A program made the position numbers and the translations under genes. From Bifiguratus adelaidae (taxonomy: Eukaryota > Mucoromycota > Endogonomycetes > Endogonales), in assembly GCA_002261195.1 (NCBI GenBank), contig MVBO01000093.1, positions 1-58,410 of the forward strand: DNA of 58,410 nt, in the 5' to 3' direction. Shown here piece by piece: positions 11,358 through 22,158 of this stretch (position 1 is its first letter; each line of letters opens with the position of its first letter). Below the pieces are notes generated by a model, which saw only the letters and a list, made by a program, of their open reading frames with translations, searched no databases and was not told the origin of the DNA.

Positions 11358-12413
11358 ATGCGTTTCGTTACCATTGCTGCTTTTGCCTCTATGGCGCTGG
11401 CCGCCCCACTCCGTAGAGATATGAAAGGTGGCGTCTGCTACCTCTCCCTCATTGACGCGTCCGTGAGCGGTTCCGCGACGTCCATCTCCATCCATGGAAC
11501 CAAGGCTTCTACTGACGGATGTTCGCTCACCTATGGAACAACCGTGTTGACCTTGGAAGGAACTGATCCCATGACGGTGACGGATATCTACGGTACAAAG
11601 ACCACTTCGACTCAATGCTCTGTGACCCTGGTGGCCGCTACGATCGATATCAAGGGCAATGACGTCTCCGTGTCTGCTTTCGCTCCCAGCACTAACAATG
11701 TCCTTTGCAAGAAGGGTAATTCCCAGTCTGTTACCTCCTCTTCGTCTTCTGCTTCTTCTTCTTCCTCTGCATCGAAGGCAAGCGCGACTGTTGCTTCCGT
11801 CACGAAGCAAGTTGTCAAGGCTGTCAAGCAATCCTCCTCTTCGTCTTCTGCTGCTGCTGCTTCTTCGACGTCTTCTTCTGCCTCGAAGGCAAGCTCGACT
11901 GCTGCCGTTTCGAGCAAGAAGCAAGTTGTCAAGGCTGTGAAGCAATCCTCCTCTTCATCTTCTGATTCTTCCGCTCCTACCTTGACCTCGTCTTCATCTT
12001 CTGATGCGCCTACCCCCACCTCGATCACGTCGTCCACGAGCACATCCTCTACGCAGACCCCTCAACCGACCACCTCCTCAAGTAGCTCTGGCTCCGGATC
12101 AGGATCAGGATCAGGCATATTTCATGGTGACGGTACCTACTATGCGGTTGGACTTGGTGCCTGTGGCTGGACCAACACTGATTCTGAACTCGTTGTGGCC
12201 TTGAATGCCCCTCAATTCGGCCCGGGAAACAACGGCGCTCCTGTTTGTGGCAAGATGGTGACCATCACTGGACCGCTCGGCACTGTTACTGCTAAGATCG
12301 TTGACAAGTGCCCCGAGTGTGCTTTCGGCTCCATCGACATGAGCCCCACCACCTTTGACAAGGTTGGTGATCCGGTTCAAGGTCGTATTCCCATCTCCTG
12401 GACCTGGGCCTAA
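11358..12413 (+). CDS. Secreted RlpA/expansin-like double-psi barrel protein
   Basis: Intronless, 351 residues. The signal peptide MRFVTIAAFASMALA is followed by a Kex2-like site (LRR). Residues ~22–118 form a Cys-containing domain I do not recognise. Next comes a ~130-residue Ser/Ala/Thr linker, probably O-glycosylated, that contains KQVVKAVKQSSSSSS twice. The last ~95 residues are a double-psi beta-barrel like RlpA, expansin and fungal papain-inhibitor proteins (GDGTYYAVGLGACGW, VDKCPECAFGSIDMSP, ISWTWA). Such proteins act outside the cell on walls or proteases. The family call for the C-terminal domain is good; enzymatic activity cannot be claimed. Confidence 0.9.
   Translation: MRFVTIAAFASMALAAPLRRDMKGGVCYLSLIDASVSGSATSISIHGTKASTDGCSLTYGTTVLTLEGTDPMTVTDIYGTKTTSTQCSVTLVAATIDIKGNDVSVSAFAPSTNNVLCKKGNSQSVTSSSSSASSSSSASKASATVASVTKQVVKAVKQSSSSSSAAAASSTSSSASKASSTAAVSSKKQVVKAVKQSSSSSSDSSAPTLTSSSSSDAPTPTSITSSTSTSSTQTPQPTTSSSSSGSGSGSGSGIFHGDGTYYAVGLGACGWTNTDSELVVALNAPQFGPGNNGAPVCGKMVTITGPLGTVTAKIVDKCPECAFGSIDMSPTTFDKVGDPVQGRIPISWTWA
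11740..11970 (+). repeat. In-frame tandem repeat, period 111 bp, in the Ser-rich linker
   Basis: Two copies begin at TCGAAGGCAAG near 11772 and 11883. Each encodes SKAS, a short Ala/Val/Ser stretch, then KQVVKAVKQ and a serine run. The period is a multiple of three, so expansion or contraction keeps the frame. The repeat also creates long but meaningless open frames on the opposite strand. Confidence 0.8.
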
Positions 12414-12643
12414 GCTACACACATTTGCGATTGTACCGAGTGTTTAAGTCAAGATGTGTACATACAGAGCCTCTGGTAGGCTTTCAATAACATTTCTTGT
12501 CTTGTTTGACGCGTCTTTTTGAGTCGGTCTCGTCTGTTATTTTTCGAATATCCGAAGGGAGCGACCATTTTGTCTGCGCAGCACCTTCACGTGATTTCAA
12601 TTCCTTTGTGGCGAATTTCTGTTCTCGCGCTTTCTTTAGCTCC

Positions 12644-15600
12644 ATGGACTATAAATTCGTGGATTATGACACGGACACTCAGTCTCAAAGTTCAGTCTTC
12701 CACGACTATGGCGAATACTCGGAGTCATCCCAACTAAACACAGAGAGCGAAATCACGCAGCCTTCGTACACCACAGGATCGCTTGCTGACGGCGATGACG
12801 GAAGTAACCTATCTCTAGCAGGGTTGACGCTTGGATCGCAGACAGATACAGGCTCGCAAGCATTCACACAAGACAGCGAGTATCCCTCACCCGCTGATTT
12901 CCACTTTGAAGAGACAGAAGACGGTGTTGATCCGAACGCCTATTCTCTCGGCAAGGCACTGCCCGATCACGCCTGTCAATACTGTGGCATCCATTCACCA
13001 GCATCCGTGGTGCGGTGTGGTACCTGTAACAGGTGGTTTTGTAATTCAAGAGGCAATACATCTGGATCGCATATTGTCAATCACCTTGTTCGGGCCAAAC
13101 ACAAGGAAGTTTCGCTTCATCAAGACTCTCCCTTAGGCGAGACCAACCTTGAATGTTACAATTGTGGCAATCGCAACATTTTTCTGTTAGGATTCATTCC
13201 CGCCAAGAGCGATACAGTAGTGGTATTGCTGTGCAGGTCAGTACAAGCAGGTCACGTTGCGCGATTTAAGAGCGATTTGACTCTGATGTTTTGACAGACA
13301 ACCATGCGCCGCCATGCCATCTTCCAAGGACATGGCTTGGGATACTTCGCAGTGGATGCCTTTGATTGACGATCGTTGTCTACTATCATGGCTTGTCAAG
13401 ATGCCCAGTGAACAGGAGCAATTGAGGGCGCGTCAAATCACTGCTTCCCAAATCACAAAGCTGGAGGAACTATGGAAAGAGGATGCCGCGGCGACGCTAG
13501 AGGATCTGGACAAGCCTGGCGTGGACGACGAACCTATGCCGGTGCTCATGCGTTATGAAGACGCGTATCAGTATCAGAATATATTTGGGCCATTGGTCAA
13601 GATGGAGGCCGATTACGACAAGAAGCTTAAAGAGTCTCAAACAAGCGACGATATTGTCGTTCGATGGGATGTGGGCTTGAATCAAAAACGCGTCGCCTGG
13701 TTCTTCTTTCCCCGTCTGGAAATGGGTGAGGTCAAGTTGGCCGTTGGCGATGAGCTGAGACTGCGCTATCGCGGAGAGTTGCGCAAGGAATGGGAAGATA
13801 CTGGTCACGTCGTTAAGATTCCAAACAGTAAGTGTCAGACTTCTTGAATTCTGAACCGTATCCTGACTGTTTTGTGTGTACAGGCGTCAATGATGAAGTC
13901 GGTCTTGAATTGCGTCGCGTCGATGGGGTCCCCACTGAATGCACACACAACTTCTCTGTGGACTTTGTTTGGAATTCGACGTCCTTTGATCGCATGCAAT
14001 CAGCCATGAAGACTTTTGCGGTGGACGAAACATCCGTTTCAGGTTACATTTATCATCGCCTTTTGGGTCACGAAGTCGAGCCCCAATTGCTCAAGACACA
14101 GCTGCCCAAACGTTTTGCCGCACCAAATCTGCCCGAATTGAATCACTCGCAAGTGTTTGCGGTTAAGTCAGTATTGCAAAAACCATTGTCACTGATTCAG
14201 GGACCGCCTGGCACCGGTAAAACAGTGACGTCGGCGTCCATTGTCTACCACTTGGCGCGCATGAATCCAGGACAAGTGCTCGTATGCGCGCCCTCAAACG
14301 TCGCGGTCGATCAACTCACGGAGAAGATTCATCAGACTGGACTCAAGACTGTGCGCATCGTTGCAAAGTCTAGGCAGGCCTTGGATTCTTCCGTTTCATT
14401 TCTCACGCTTCATGAACAAGTCCGCAATCTCGATACCAATGTCGAGCTCCAAAAATTGATTCAATTGAAGAGCGAACAGGGCGAATTGAGCGCAAGCGAC
14501 GAGCGGAAATACAAGTCTTTGAAGCGAGCCGCCGAGAAGGAGATTCTCTCCAATGCAGATGTCATTTGCTGTACCTGTGTTGGTGCGGGTGATCCACGAT
14601 TGGCAAAACTTCAATTCCGCACGGTCCTTATTGATGAAGCCACTCAAGCTACTGAACCTGAATGCATGATCCCACTTGTCCTTGGTTGCAAGCAAGTTGT
14701 CCTTGTTGGCGATCATCAGCAACTTGGTCCGGTTGTCATGAACAAGAAGGCGGCTCGTGCTGGTCTTTGGCAATCGCTATTTGAGCGCTTAGTCATTCTT
14801 GGCATCCGCCCTATTCGACTACAAGTACAATACCGAATGCATCCCTGCCTATCCGAATTTCCTTCCAACATGTTTTATGAAGGCACGCTTCAGAACGGCG
14901 TCACGACCCAAGAACGTCTTCGTCTCAAGCTCGACTTCCCGTGGCCAGTCAAGGAAACGCCCATGTTCTTCTATTCTAATCTCGGTCAGGAAGAGATCTC
15001 GACGAGCGGAACATCTTACCTCAATCGAACAGAAGCCTCCAATTGCGAAAAGATTGTCACACGTTTCATGAAGGCAGGCATCCTCCCGTCACAAATTGGT
15101 GTTGTGACTCCTTATGAAGGCCAGCGTTCTTATATTGTCCAGTACATGCAATTCAATGGCAGCATGAGGAAGGAGCTGTACAAGGAAATAGAAGTTGCTA
15201 GCGTGGACGCATTCCAAGGTCGAGAGAAAGATTACATCATTCTCAGTTGCGTCAGATCCAATGAACATCAAGGTATCGGCTTCTTGAGCGACCCCAGGCG
15301 TCTCAATGTCGCTCTCACGCGAGCCAAATTTGGTGTGGTAATTCTCGGCAATCCCAAGGTGCTTTCCAAACATGCGCTCTGGCATCACTTGCTGTCACAT
15401 TACAAGGAGAAGGATGTACTGGTGGATGGTGCTTTGAATAACCTAAAGGTCAGCATGATACAGTTCAGCAGACCGCGCCAGCAGTACCGTCCGGATGATC
15501 GTCTTCGCCAAGGTCAAGCCTATAACATGGACGCCAGAGACGCCTTCAGCCGAGGACCCAACGTATTCGATAGTCGACGGGTTTCCAAGCCCTACTACGG

Positions 15601-16075
15601 AAGCGACTTTGTGAAAACCCATAATGCGGTGGGATATATCCCTTCGGACGCCGAGACGTTGTCCTCCCAATACTCCATTCCTTTGGTGCCTACGCCAAAT
15701 GGCCCATTTACGCAGGATCTTTCTCAATCAAGCGTATCCAGTCGAAAGGCTGCTCGCAACAATCCCAACATGTTTGAAGACGGTTTGGCGCAACAAGATG
15801 CGGCTGCTAACGGAATTCGATCCCAACGCGACATGCTTAGTCAAAATACATATGGCAGTCAAAGTTCTCTCAGCTTGGCGCTTAGCCAAAGTGATCGACT
15901 TCGTATGATGGCGGAAATGAGCAGCCAAAGCACCATTGGCAACGGCGGTCTTTTATCCCAAGAGAGTCATCCTTACCAATTCGACGACTACAAATCACAG
16001 ACAGATAACGAAAGCATGCTTAGTCAAGATTTCGACATTCGTAGTCAACAGAGCCAATCGTTTACCATGTATTAG
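12644..16075 (+). CDS. UPF1: UPF1 RNA helicase of nonsense-mediated mRNA decay
   Basis: A superfamily 1 ATP-dependent 5'-3' helicase and central factor of nonsense-mediated decay. Exons are 12644–13236, 13298–13827 and 13884–16075, giving 1104 residues, closer to human UPF1 (~1120) than yeast (971). The Cys/His-rich zinc domain that binds UPF2 runs from about residue 108 ([26 protein letters not shown]). The helicase core has [35 protein letters not shown] and ALTRAK. The last ~200 residues are rich in SQ pairs (for example [15 protein letters not shown]), as is the N-terminus. In animals such SQ sites are phosphorylated by SMG1; yeast Upf1 lacks this tail. The start is the first ATG of the acidic leader [15 protein letters not shown]. 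Confidence 0.96.
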
Positions 16076-16503
16076 AATCATCATTCGTATCGCTATCCGC
16101 TTCGTCGCAAGCACCGCCAACCAACGGTTCGATGCATCCAAGCACTATTGACACGTCACCTCGGCCAGCTTGCATCCCTCCATGTGCTCAATGCGAGCAG
16201 TGATTCCTAGGGATCGCATTTTTAGGCTCTTTATCCACAATGATGGAGACATGGTCTGCATGGGGACGACGGGAATCTAAAATAGAGCAGAGAAAGAGAA
16301 CAAGAGCCTGGAATACAAGCAAATGGAATCCCTTGTAAGCCATTGAAGCGTAAATTTCGTCGCCTTTGCCTTGCACGCTTTTCTCCGTCAGTTTGCTTCC
16401 CCAAAACCCTGGGTTGATCTTGCAATAAACTCCGTACAGCCTCTCTGTAGCGCAACCACTTCAGCGCAAGTTGTGACGCTGTCTAGCTCGTCCAATATCG
16501 GCG
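16076..16503 (+). other. Intergenic region, no gene seen
   Basis: About 430 bp between two plus-strand genes. Short open frames on the minus strand show no family features. It should carry the terminator of UPF1 and the promoter of the kinase gene; no clear TATA box was seen. Confidence 0.4.
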
Positions 16504-18159
16504 ATGCCTCACTCGCGTGATCTCCATCCTACTGCTATTGCAGGCAACTCTACTAGTTCGAACTCTGGCTCCTCAAATGTAGTTGCCATGCACTACAGAG
16601 TTTGTCGAAAGATTGGCGAAGGCAGCTTCGGGATTATCTATGAAGGTATGGACCATTGAAATGTCTAGAACGGGGCTTGGAGAGTAGGGCTTATTGGCTT
16701 CATGAAGTCTACGCTTGATGTCCTTGCTCGAAGGCAGACCTACTGTGGCCGACATGGATCTTGACTAGTCACTATGGGATGCTTACAGTTTCTTTTGCTC
16801 TGCTAGGGACCAATTTGCTCAACAATCAGCAAGTCGCCATCAAGTTTGAGCCGAAGAAGAGCGATGCTCCGCAATTGCGGGACGAATATCGAACCTACAG
16901 GGTTATGGCCGGCTCAGGTAGGAATATACGAGTTGTTTGAATCCTTGGCTCATCTATTGGAGTGTAGTTGGCATTCCCAATGCATATTATTTTGGACAGG
17001 AGCAATTGCACAATATCCTGGTTATTGATCTGCTAGGACCGAGTCTGGAGGATCTCTTCGACATGTGCGATCGTAAATTCAGCCTAAAAACCGTAGTTAT
17101 GGTTGCCAAACAAATGGTGAGAGGAAGGAAAAAGGTCGGAAGATATGAAATACTTATGGCATTCGCCTGTAGATCTCCCGAGTACAAACAATCCATGAAA
17201 AATCCCTCATTTACCGCGACATCAAACCCGATAACTTTTTGATTGGTCGTCCTGGAACCAAGGCTGCCAATACCATTCACGTGGTAGACTTTGGCATGGC
17301 AAAACATTACCGTGATCCTAAAACGAGGCAGCATATACCGTTTCGCGAGCGCAAGCCCCTCTCGGGAACCGCTCGTTATATGAGTATTAACACACATCTA
17401 GGGCGAGGTAGGTCCAGTTTGGTCGGATGACATCAGAGATCGACAGAGAGCATTAGAACAATCTCGGCGAGATGACTTGGAGGCGCTAGGACATGTGTTT
17501 ATATATTTCCTGCGAGGAAGTTTACCATGGCAAGGACTCAAGGCTGCAACAAACAAGCAAAAGTACGAGAAAATTGGAGAGAAGAAACAGAATACCCCGG
17601 TGAAGGAATTGTGCGAAGGCTATCCAGGTAGGAAAGACGCTGTAACACGTATAGTGACCCTGAGTTTAATACGGGCCGGCAGAGGAATTCGGCATTTATT
17701 TGCAATATGTTCGCAAATTGGATTTCACAGAAGATCCCGATTACGACTTCTTGCGGGAGCTTTTCACTCGCGCGTTACGAAGTGCCGGCCAAGAAGAGGA
17801 TGGAGTGTATGATTGGATGCTTCTTTATAATGGCAAGGGCTACGAGGTAAGCGCACTTTACGGTTGCCGTACGTCATGTGTTAAGCTATTAAGGATAGTC
17901 CAAATCAAAACTTGCCCGGCCTGTCGCCGATCAACACGCCTCAGGGACGGCGGCTGCGACCAAGGGAAACTCGCAGCTGCCTGGCGTCTCACCTTACCTC
18001 GATTCACGCAACTCCAAAAATGCCGGTGGAAGGCCAGAGCTGCAAGTGGATCCTCGACGAACGTATCGACAAGGCGACAACGAGGCGCAGGCTGATGATC
18101 ACGAAGCATACCGGCCCTCATTCCTGGCCAAGGTCACATGCGGTCTGTGCGGGCAATAG
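16504..18159 (+). CDS. Casein kinase 1, Yck/CK1-gamma type
   Basis: A membrane-associated Ser/Thr kinase. Seven exons (16504–16645, 16807–16917, 16968–17116, 17173–17407, 17457–17627, 17683–17846, 17899–18159) give 410 residues. Motifs in order: Gly-rich loop [12 protein letters not shown], Lys in VAIKFEPK, catalytic [14 protein letters not shown] in [10 protein letters not shown], and the CK1 signature around [17 protein letters not shown] and GSLPWQGL. The ~90-residue tail ends [12 protein letters not shown]. Yck proteins end in Cys pairs that are palmitoylated; here two Cys lie near, but not at, the end, so membrane attachment is likely but not certain. The first intron (161 bp) is the longest I could define in the window. 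Confidence 0.93.
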
Positions 18160-18354
18160 CAGCAGTTGCAGTTTACAATAATTTCAGCCACCACCATGTC
18201 GCATGCAACAACCGTATTTCTCTTTTTCGGTCCCTGCTTTGAGTACGTTGGATATCATGCATCTTCACTTTCGTCACAATCTTCTTCTCCCAATCTGCAT
18301 CGACCATTGTGTAGTTCAAACGACATGGGGCTGACCATAAGTTATAGGTCCAGC

Positions 18355-19742
18355 CTAATTATTGTCTGATTGATCTAGTCTAACGAGCGCAAACAAGTAC
18401 ACTATATACCCGCCAATATAAAGCTCCTTCTCGGATTCTAACTTCCACAACTTCGTACACCAATCGTACGACAAGGATCCTCGTAACAGTTTCCGCCCCT
18501 GTGTGATGAGGTAAGCCGACGGCTTCGCCTGCCTTGACCCGGTCGGTTGCCGGCATATTCTGTGCAGTTCTCGAAGCAGTTTTGGATAAAGCTAGAAATG
18601 CCCATGAGCTGGTGTGATCATTGTTGTGTGACCTACCTTTCCAATCTGCGTAAACGAGCCCTCGCGACGTCCCCAAGGAAGGTCTAGGCTCGGTTAGGTT
18701 GCATTTCTATGTAATACCGTCAACGTACCTGTTAATACGATATCGATACTGTTATTACGATAGGGTAACGCTCGACCATCCGCGTTCAAGACGTCGGTAT
18801 TGTTCAAGGCAACATGCGAGAAATTAGATTGTGCTATACCGTGGATTTCGGCTGTATTCACTGCAAAAGAATGAGTTTGATCCCGGGGCATAAGACCCTA
18901 CCATCACTACCCAGCCAAAAGGCATCCACATAATTGGCTGCACCCTCGATGGGAATTGTCCCGCTTCCGCAACATGGGTCCAACACAATGTCACCTTTCC
19001 TTGCTTGAATCAAATTTGCAAGACAATAGGCTAATGGTGGACGTAGAGAGGTTCTCCCAAAGGAGATACGCCGTCGATAGCTGATACTTTGGACGGACGT
19101 TGGTAATGTGATGCCTACGTGAAGTAATGGAACGTCGGGTGTTATATTCTTCTCGGGTCGCTTCTCATGTGGCCATTGGATATATTGCAGCATCGCGATA
19201 CTTTGCTGACTGATCAAATCCACCACCATTTCCGAATTGTATTGAGTCAGATTGACTTTCCAGTCATTGAATCGCGTTGCTACGCCATCTCCTACTCGTG
19301 CAGCAAGTTCCGGTGTTTTCAGAAGATGATGGTATTGTCCTTTGCGCACAGTCGCCCGGTAGGCATGGTCTGTCAGTGTAAAAGGTTGATTGAGTATTTG
19401 GTGCGCAAGTCGATTGATCTCTATCGCTTCACGCCATGCATTGGCGCTTATGTCGGCGATCGATTGATCTAGCCAGTCTCCCATAGTGTTGCTGTCTTGC
19501 GAAAACCATATGGAAGGCGGAACTTGCAATACAGCCAGCTGTATCACCACTTGTTCTATACTGGCAAGACATCCAGAACACATGAGTTTGAGAGCCTGAT
19601 CAAGACTCTCGGCGGGAAACCTTTTAGTGATTAGACCATTACCAGGTGTATACTCGTATTCCTGTGCTTTTCCACCCAAGTGATGCACCAGATTGGTCAC
19701 AGTAATGTCTTCCAACCTTCTCGGCACCACAAACGCGAACAT
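18355..19742 (-). CDS. THUMPD3: THUMP-domain tRNA guanine-N2 methyltransferase (THUMPD3-like)
   Basis: Methylates guanosine in tRNA; the animal enzyme works with TRMT112. Exons (minus strand) are 19742–18902, 18860–18729, 18683–18637 and 18591–18355, giving 418 residues. The N-terminus starts directly in the fold (FVVPRRLEDITVTNLV), then a THUMP-like region with FTLTDHAYRATVRKG. The Rossmann methyltransferase part has the SAM-binding motif VLDPCCGSGTIPIEGA and the catalytic DLPWGRR, written N/D-P-P-F/Y in relatives. It ends in a strand pair typical of the family (AYLITQGRKLL, ELYIGGYIVYLFALV). TRM11 is the closest alternative, but DLPWGRR favours THUMPD3. Its start codon lies inside the divergent gene's first exon. 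Confidence 0.85.
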
Positions 19743-22070
19743 TTCATTTCTGGACTATGGTGGGACGGTGAGTAAAGAGAGCGCATGGAGCGCATGGCTC
19801 AATGCAGTGCTTAGGGAGCGATATGCCAAGGTTCCATCCAACGAGAGACATCCTAAACTTGACCGAAACTTCCTACGTCGCCTCAAGACCATATTGCGCA
19901 TCCTCTTTGGACGACCGACCATATGGTTTCTCCATCGCAACGAGAGACGTAACAGTGTTTTATTCCTCTACCTGCTGCTCATCGGCGCTGCTTGCTTCAA
20001 TGAAGTTCTCTTCTACTATGTGGGCCTGACTCCGAGCAAGTTTTACTCTGTATTGGTGGAGAGAGACACGACTGGCTTTTGGAACTTGCTGTTACCCGCA
20101 TTTATGTTACTTATCTCGGCTGGTCTGGTGAGTTATTGCGCAAATGGCGTTTTCGCATGCTAAGCTCGTTGCATGTAGGGAAGAGGTCTAGTGAAGTACA
20201 TTGGAGGATTGTTTGCCCTTCGATCGCGTGAGCTACTGACAGAAACGCTGCAATCTCGATACATCCGCACCGGTGTATTGTACAAGCTGTTGGCCGTTCC
20301 AGACGAGATTGATAATCCGTGAGTAACTTTGTACTGCATGGCTCTGTCTAATGAGATTTTCCAGCGATCAGCGTATCACCCAAGATGTAGACAAGTTGAC
20401 AGAAACAATACGACTAGTGCTGCAAGAGATCGTCATCACGCCCATCTTGATTGCCTACTACACTTGGCAGTGCTGGAATGTAGGCGGCTTCATGGGACCC
20501 TTGATTATTTATATTTCCTTCCTTATCGGCTCGGGCTTATCCAAACTCTTAATGGATCCAATCGTGGATCTTGTGTTTGGCAAAGAGAAAGTTGAGGGAG
20601 AGTTCCGGTAAGCAGAGTAGTTAATTACGACGTTCTTGTCCTGATAGCGGGTGCAGCTTTCTTCACATGCGTCTACGTCAGTTTGGAGAGTCTATTGCCT
20701 TGGCGCGAGGTGAAGATGAGGAGAGAATTAGAATTTCTCAAGTGTTTAGTGGACTGCTACGTACTCAGAAGCTCATTGTTACAAGAGAATTGTTTTTGCA
20801 GTGTAAGTGTTTTGCCGATAATCCTTTCCTTGTCTCACCCGGCAGCTTTTAGGCGTCACCGAAGGCTTCACGTACTTTGGTTCCATACAAGCCTATCTAA
20901 TTATCGCCATACCTATCTTGACCGGAGCTTATGATGACTTGGATGCTGCCGAGCTGACGGCGCTGATCAGCAAGGTAGGCTTGACGACTGATGTAATACT
21001 CAAAGAGCTCACCAAACACTCTTCCAGAACGTCTTTTTATCCATGTACCTGTCATACAAGTTTAATGTCGTTATTGATCAAGCGACCAAGCTATCTGAAA
21101 TGTCCGGTTATGTGTCTCGTATAGGACAAATGCTAGACTCTCTGGAGCAAGTCAATATTGCCTTGGACAATATCGACATTGATGAGGCCATGAATGTCAT
21201 TGGGTATGTTGGGGCGGCTAGGTTGGAACTATATCACTCATGTTCTTCAGATCGCGCGACAGTGTGACATTTGACAACGCCACCATAGAGACGCCCGAAG
21301 GGAAGACGATCGTCAAACATTTAGATTTAGAGATCAGGAGGAATGCCAATCTCCTAATCACTGGACCGAATGGTGAGTTGTATTGGCTTGACCATGCCAT
21401 TGTCTGATACATGTATTGTGTCAGGTTCGGGAAAGACATCCTTAATTCGTGTCATGTGCGGGCTTTGGAAATGCGTTGATGGATCTGTCGACATTCCTCG
21501 ATCGGGCAACCCACGACATCTCCTCGTATTACCTCAGGTGGCCTATATGGCGTCAGGTTCCCTTCGCGACCAAATTACGTATCCAAGCATACTTGAAGCC
21601 GAGCAGCGTAAGTGTTCTTGAACCTTGGCTTGCTCCTTTGCATTTTATTCATCCCTGCCCAGTCTCTGACGAGCAAGTGGAAAAGCTTGTACGAGCTGTC
21701 GGGCTAGAGCATTTTTTGGACGTGTGTACCGACTATGACGCCGTCTACACTCAAGAATGGCTCAAGATGCTGTCACCTGGTGAGCAGCAAAAGCTCGCGT
21801 TCGCTCGAGTGTTGTTTTGGCGTCCTCAATTTGCAAGTAGGTCATGCTGGATGCATGTCCATCCTGATGTACTCAATATGCCCTCTAGTTTTGGATGAGT
21901 CAACAAGCTCCATGGACACGGAAACAGAACAAAAACTGTACCATCAGTGTCAGCAAATAGGCATTACACTCATTTCTGTAAGCCATAATCCGGCGCTTCG
22001 ACACTTTCATCAACAAGAATTGAGCCTCGATGGACGTGGTAATCACCATATCGTCCAAATAGAAACCTAA
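19705..22070 (+). CDS. ABCD4: ABCD4-type ABC half-transporter (cobalamin exporter family)
   Basis: Ten exons (19705–20127, 20179–20318, 20365–20607, 20657–20802, 20853–20974, 21028–21203, 21251–21372, 21425–21607, 21663–21836, 21889–22070) give 636 residues: one membrane domain and one ATPase domain. Recalled human ABCD4 aligns nearly without gaps at NPDQRITQDVDKL, YYTWQCWN, LMDPIVDL, KVEGEFR, IPILTGAYDDLDAAEL and RIGQMLDSL. The ATPase has Walker A GPNGSGKTS, LPQVAYMASGSLRDQ, signature LSPGEQQKLAFARVL, Walker B with ILDESTSSMD, and switch SVSHNP. In animals ABCD4, with LMBD1, exports vitamin B12 from the lysosome. Peroxisomal Pxa1/2 are the fungal alternative but fit less well. The only usable ATG, 19705, overlaps the THUMPD3 start; an unseen upstream exon is possible. 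Confidence 0.88.
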
Positions 22071-22158
22071 AGCCAGATATTTGTAACATACTATACCCCG
22101 TCGAAATGTATTGCATGCATGGAGTGTATTTCTAAATTACTTGGCATACATCACGCCC

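Noticed and set aside
11352-12043. Long minus-strand open frames (197 and 143 codons) opposite the secreted-protein gene
   Set aside because: They are produced by the repetitive Ser/Lys codons of the plus-strand gene (Arg/Gly- and Glu/Asp-rich shadows) and have no domain features.
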